From Lojkania enalia (Eukaryota > Ascomycota > Dothideomycetes > Pleosporales): a stretch of DNA of 64,000 nucleotides. The position numbers were made by a program, and so were the translations under genes. Below, piece after piece: positions 58,537-64,000 of the stretch (its first letter is position 1; every line of letters starts with the position of its first letter). Under the pieces are notes generated by a model that was not told where the DNA came from, did not search any database, and saw only the letters and a list, made by a program, of their open reading frames with translations. The stretch lies in NCBI GenBank assembly GCA_010094045.1, contig ML986578.1:558001-622000 (forward strand). The letters are read 5' to 3'.

Positions 58537-61500
58537 GTCGCTCGCCCAAAAACTAAACGAATGTCGGCGTGCAATAGTAAGATGGCATTGTTGGCTGCCA
58601 GGCGGGCTACAGCGTCGATTTTGTACATGGTGGTTGGGCCTGCATGAGGCTGGTCAAGGTGGTTGGGACCTAGCCACAGGGGCCAACTCGTTACAGGAAG
58701 AGCTATTGGTGAGACACGGGAAATTTAGACAGGGTTATGTGTCGGGGAATGAATATTGACTTTTTCTATTAACTTTTTGCCCTAGTATTGGCCGATGCAG
58801 CTGGCCATCAAGAGTCGCAACTTGCACCCAGTCGTGATGCATTACGAAGGCCCGGCTCGCTTAGCTGGCCGAGGTTGCGCACGGGGCACCTACTCGTAGC
58901 AGACCCTTGATGCGTCGACCTCAACACCAAACATCTATCACGACATTGAAAATATACTAGACATACTGACTAGTTGGCCCTTCTTCATCCTTGGCAGTGG
59001 CACGTCTTAAGAAATTCTGACAGTGCAATTAATCTGGTCCGAGAGGACATTCCTGTGCATTATGACGCGGACGTCCTATTCCTATTTCTCATGCATTGCT
59101 TGCATATTGATTGCAATTCCGAGGCTCGGCATTAAATCAATTCACCGACATAAAGACGAAGCCGCTTGTGTCTAGATAGTTTAGCTTTTTCATATTTGCT
59201 ATTCGTAACCTTGGTGAAGTAGTGTGTCCATTCTATTCTCGCGGGCATTCTTAAACGTCACCGAAACGAGCTACACGCGTTGCTACACAAAATTCTTTTA
59301 CCGACAATGAGGTCGCAGCGTTTACAATCAGAAGGCATTCTTCGTTCGATCCGACATTCAATAGAACAGCCCATTCAAAAGTCACGCTATGAGCACACCA
59401 GCAATGTTGATGGTACATCAGCCGATGTACCGTCAGTAAATTTTTGATCGACAATCGCTGAGCAACGACAAATTCTCACCATCGATTTTAGGGTTTTTAG
59501 CAATTTTTCATCCTATCTGAAAATAAATAGAAATGCTATTTACGGCTTGTGGCTTTGTTCAACTTTCCGCTCGACTATACCTACATAGCCATATACTAAT
59601 AATAGTTGTATAATATACCACGGTCATAATTCAATTTCACTTCTTGTGATCAATAATTATCAACTTTCAGTCCTACAGACGGAAACTCCTCAGGCCTTTT
59701 CTTATTCCCCCTTAATGCTAAGTCCGTTGCAGGATAGCTAAGCAAGGCTGCCTGGCGGAGCGACCTTTGTCAAGATCTTAGTCCCTAGATTGGATTTTCG
59801 CCATAGTAACATGAGCGAGAAATTATTGTTTAGATATGTGTATGAAGTAGAATATATGAGGCGAAGAGAACGTTGGGAGCGAGGGGTGCTTAAACGCCCA
59901 CGATGAGCACAAAGTTAGTCAGGATGAGACTGCTGGCAATCCGCTCTTATACTAAAAGTCTGAATGAGGTTCCATAGGATCGATTATAAACGACTAAAAA
60001 TCCCTGAAGCTGGCATTTCCTGCTCTATAGCACAGTTTATTTTCTCTCTGATGCTCAAAAAAAAGGTAAACCAAAGAGGTAAGAGGTTCTTAGTACGATC
60101 TGCATCCGGGCGTTTTACTCAGAGAGAATAGATTCCCACTTCCTCAGCTAACTTCTCCATCTTCATACACCCTACTTCTCCGGATCTCTCAGGCAGCCTA
60201 CCCCCATAGTATACGACAAAATTGTTCTAGCCTCGCAAATAGGCTACTAAGAGTTGGTCGACATCCTCTGCTTCAGCAATAGACATTCGAGCCTAGCTTT
60301 ACGAATGTTGGATGCGCTTCATGCATATCTGCTCACTTTTTGTAGTCCCAAATTATTCATACCAACGGTCTGGAACCAGACCTTCTGCCATAAGTTCCTT
60401 TCAATCCCGAAAATAGTTTTAACGTGATTAATATTTGTACAGGGCACCTTTCGGGCTAAATTGCCTCTCGAAGCTCCTGCGGCAATCTTGTGTTTCCCAA
60501 CCAACATAGCGACGTATTATAACAATAAGAAAAGAAAAAAAATTTGGGCGTACCAATACGATCGAGGCTGCACTGAAAGCCCAGCTGTTTAAAATAGCAT
60601 TTAGCTCAGGGACATTTGGTCTCATAAACTTAATCACTAGATATAAATTCTGTAAGCTCAGGTCACGTGCCTGATCAGCTATGCAGCCCTTGACTAAGCA
60701 GTCTTATATTCCACCGCCGTACCTTGACCGAGAGGTTGAAGGGAACACTACAGCACACCATCAATACATCTATCTATACCACCCTATACGGTCTCGACCC
60801 CCTCCTGCTTACAAATTCAATGCATTCAAATTATGCGGGCCGATATCTTATCGATTTGTGCAATGATATTTGAGCCTTAAAATCCAGGTACAAACATATA
60901 CCTGGCTAATGGAAGGTCTCCGCGGAGGACGTTCTATGAGAAATGACTGCAGCGCAAAGGAGCCCGTATTTAGTGACACTAAAGTACTTCGCGCATTAAT
61001 AGTGGCAATATTAAGAGAATTCAAGCGCTTCTGCCCGATCTGGCCACTGACCTCAGTGGCTTCCCCTGAAGCAGAAAAACAGGCGAGTATTCGTGGAAGG
61101 AAATGCCTATGACAAGTTAGGCCGCGAAGTTGGCTCAGATGTTTCGTTACATGTTGAAATAGAAGGTTAAAGAATAATTGATGGTTTTGCTAATTATTGT
61201 AGCACCCAACTTATCTCAATATCAGAACAAGGACCTTGCCTAATTATCTAGGTAGGTTCCTAATAATTTTTCCGGATGGCCACGTAAAACGATTACACAC
61301 CTAGGTAATCCGTGATACGTCTCCTCGAAGATATGCTACGGCTAGAAGCCGCGAATAAGCTAGAATCAATTATATAAAAGGTACGCATTAGGGTTGAGTA
61401 GCAAGACAAGTCACCGCAAACCAGGGCCAGCCATAGTGGGAAGGATCATGTTATAATATCTAGATATAGGTTCCGGAAGCCATCGGCTCGCGTGCGTAAC

Positions 61501-62547
61501 TTCGCATCTCGCTTTCTGCGGCTGTATGTAGACCGCAAAAAGTTCTAAATACTAGATTTGAAATTGCGATCCAAGACGAAGACACGAAACTCGAATATTA
61601 TACGACATGCGAATGTGGAGAAGCTGTCAAAGCAGCCTTTTTAACCTGAATGAATAATGCGAAAGTCGGAAGGCAATTTTCATCTTTGTCTTGGCGCGAC
61701 TCATGTCAAGAAGCTCGGGCTTATCATGGAACCGAAACTGATGCTATGTGATTGTTCTAGCCCGATAACGTTATTATACATTCTAGAGCCTTGCGGTGAT
61801 GATGACAAGCCGGGGCCCGCGTGCAAGTGGATCGTCAGCCTTGGAAGCTGACAGAACAATGATAGTGCGCCGCCATTCAACTTACGTAGTAGCGCCCTTT
61901 CTCGTTCGACTCATCTGTGTCGGGGATTTCTTTCAAACTTGTGGTTGGACCACACAAACAATCTGAAGTTTAGTCTGACATGTAGGGATTACTGAGCTCC
62001 GCGTGGATTTACTAGATGTGAGATGGGCTATAAGCAGAGGATGATGAAAAACAGTCTTGTCATTGACATGTGGAAGGCAGCAACGTCTGACACACCCGGC
62101 AAAACGCAGCCACGGCCTCCCATCATCCTATTACATCTCGTTCGCGTTCGCGTTCGCGACGTTAGAAATCCGAAAAGTCCGGGATGCATGGGTGGCCGTA
62201 AATATAATCCGTAATTTTCTTGGTCGAATAGCTGCACGTTATTGGAAGGATACTGGATTTGGAATGTAATGGAAGAACATTATGGTAGTGGATCATCAAA
62301 TAGCGTCGGGGTTAAAGGGGCTGGTTTGTCATTTCAGCTGAACGCCTATATCGTTTGTTTTCGCTATAGGGTAAGAAAGTATATGTCCTCTTCAGCTGTG
62401 GGTTCTCTAGAAATTCAATCATATCCTTCTTGCTATTCAGGCTCTGGGCCGGTGAAAAATTTCTGCTTCAATCAACAATCCAAAAATAATTTGGGATTTC
62501 CTAAAGCTCTATTAGAGCTCATTATACCCTAGGTTACCAGTGTCAAC
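58537..62547. other. Gene-poor region, 4 kb
   Basis: No gene recognised. Short open frames occur on both strands, none longer than about 95 codons and none with features. A hexamer GTTCGC is repeated near 62138-62158. The right end holds the upstream region of the DHA1 transporter. Confidence 0.45.
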
Positions 62548-64000
62548 ATGCTGGACCTAATCCGAGACGCGCCATTCGGCCAGCTAGTTCGCTACATCAC
62601 CGGAAACCGAGTCTTTCTGTACCTAGAAGAGCAACCCGACTTCGAGTGCCCAAACTGTTTCACCGACGACCCGAATCAAGAGAAACAAGACCGTTTCCCA
62701 CCAGATCCATCATCAATAATTACAGAAGATAGGCAAGATGAAGACAAGGAATTCCAAGAACCTGTCGAGCCTACCGAACCAGTCGATGATACATCAAACA
62801 CCTCTGAAGCCAATCCTACACAGCCCCGTGGAGATTTCCCAATCGATGTGGAAAAGGTCCAAACAAGCTCATCCAACACCTCAACCAAAGCAAAAGAATT
62901 CCGTCGAACAGCTTCGGCCGCGTCTAATTTACAACGCCAAAGAACCCTACCCTACACGAATGAACGACTAGCAGAAGAAGAAATCGAGGCATTAGATAGA
63001 GCTCAATCGCTGCCCATCGTACCTACTAAAACCGCCGATGGCATAATTTTAGCCGACTGGTACACTACTGACGATCCCGCAAATCCCCAAAACTGGTCTC
63101 AGGCAAAGAAAGCATGGACGGCGTTTCTCATCGACCTTTACACCTTCGTCGTGTACGCTTCATCATCGATTTATATCTCTAGCAGTCTCTTGATCATGGA
63201 ACGATTTGGTGTTCAGGAATTCAAAGCGTCCCTTGGCCTTGCTCTTTATGTGCTTGGTATAACTGTCTCTATCCCCGATTCAACCTACTTTGACTGACCT
63301 TGATAGGCTATGGACTGGGACCTTTGGTCTTTGCGCCTCTTTCTGAGGGTAAGTAGCTCGTCAGGGTGCTTAATGTATTTTATATTCAAGCTAACCATAC
63401 ACCAAGTCCCGCAATACGGAAGGAACATACCCTACATTACGACCTTTGCCATTTTCACCATCCTAGCATTGCCCACGTCTCTCGTCGATAACCTTGGTGG
63501 CCTTCTAGTTCTCCGGTTCTTGCTAGGTCTCTTCGGAAGCCCATGTCTAGCTAACGGCGGAGCGAGTATGGGGGACATGTACTCACTGCTGTACCTCCCC
63601 TATTCGGTTGCAATGTGGGTGTCCGCAGCCTTTGCAGGCCCAGCACTGGGTCCTTTGTTATCCGGCTACGTGAGTTCCGCAGTCAGGTCTCAAGTAGAAT
63701 TCATTCGAGACTAACCGTGACAGGCCGTCTACGCTGAAAACTGGCGCTGGTCACAATGGGAGATCCTCTGGATGGCCGCCCCTGTTTTCCTCCTATTCTT
63801 CTTCTTCCTACCCGAGACGCACCCATCCAACATCCTGCTCCGGCGCGCCGCCCGCCTCCGCAAGACCTCTGGGAACCCAAAAATTCGCTCCCAGACTGAA
63901 ATCGACCGGCAGGGCCTTAAACTGCGCGCCGTCATTGTCGATGCTATCGTGAAGCCCCTCGAGATCATGATCAAGGACCCTGCCATCATGTTCGTCAACA
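62548..64000 (+). CDS. DHA1-type MFS drug/polyamine transporter, partial (cut by window end)
   Basis: Exons 62548-63256, 63307-63348, 63407-63669 and 63724 to the window end are joined in frame; the C-terminal half lies outside. The start MLDLIRDAPFGQLVRYITG is the typical opening of a fungal DHA1 subgroup. About 170 hydrophilic residues follow and end in DWYTTDDPANPQNWS, the conserved lead into TM1. TM1 and TM2 follow, then GYGLGPLVFAPLSE (DHA1 motif) and VPQYGRNIPY (the D-R-x-G-R loop variant). LRFLLGLFGSPCLANGGASMGDMY and FAGPALGPLLSGY, the motif C of antiporters, come after these. It should export drugs or other hydrophobic compounds by proton antiport at the plasma membrane. The substrate is unknown. 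Confidence 0.92.

Noticed and set aside
62138..62158. GTTCGC hexamer repeated about three times
   Set aside because: Too short to call a functional repeat; noted only in the intergenic description.
1..64000. CRISPR arrays, bacterial insertion sequences, rRNA, intact transposons, viral genes
   Set aside because: Looked for and not seen. There are no regularly spaced repeats, no transposase or reverse-transcriptase motifs, and no rRNA-like blocks.

Overview
The window looks like a stretch of a filamentous ascomycete (Pezizomycotina) chromosome. Most genes carry short introns of about 45-60 bases with GT...AG borders. The families are typically fungal: CYP64-like P450, Baeyer-Villiger monooxygenase, several MFS subfamilies, DUF3433, AIM11, THO1 and NOP6-like proteins. 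Intergenic spaces run from 0.2 to almost 6 kb. I saw no rRNA, tRNA, CRISPR array, bacterial operon structure or intact transposon. I support 18 protein genes well, one small gene as a candidate, and several weaker fragments. Exon borders were set by reading-frame continuity across GT/AG sites, not by alignment.

Left part (1-16 kb): a P450 (1393-3423), an MFS transporter (4064-5850) and a membrane-anchored Baeyer-Villiger-type FAD monooxygenase (6411-8358) lie head to tail on the plus strand. This resembles the tailoring and transport side of a catabolic or secondary-metabolite locus, although no backbone enzyme is in the window. An unrecognised 336-residue protein follows, then 3.4 kb without a clear gene, then a sugar transporter whose last intron holds a duplicated C-tract repeat.

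Middle part (16-41 kb): a 1617-residue protein with a long disordered region and a C-terminal SAM-methyltransferase-like domain (minus strand), a 5.7 kb gene-poor block, the mRNA-export factor THO1, a monocarboxylate-type MFS transporter, another gene-poor block, a two-RRM protein, a candidate three-exon small gene, and a divergent pair: a LisH/WD40-like protein (minus) and a MYND-SET protein whose start codon sits in a 6-base exon (plus).

Right part (41-64 kb): a 4 kb stretch with decayed coding sequence, then housekeeping genes: a mitochondrial membrane TPR-like protein divergent from a NOP6-like nucleolar RRM protein, the molybdopterin synthase large subunit, and AIM11. Next come a five-exon small secreted Thr/Ser-rich protein (52813-53586) that simple ORF finding would miss because every exon is short, a large DUF3433 membrane protein, and a DHA1-type drug transporter cut off by the window end.

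The observations I consider most worth a second look are the hidden secreted gene, the decayed ORF near 42.4-42.8 kb, the P450-MFS-BVMO trio, and the repeat-duplicated intron.
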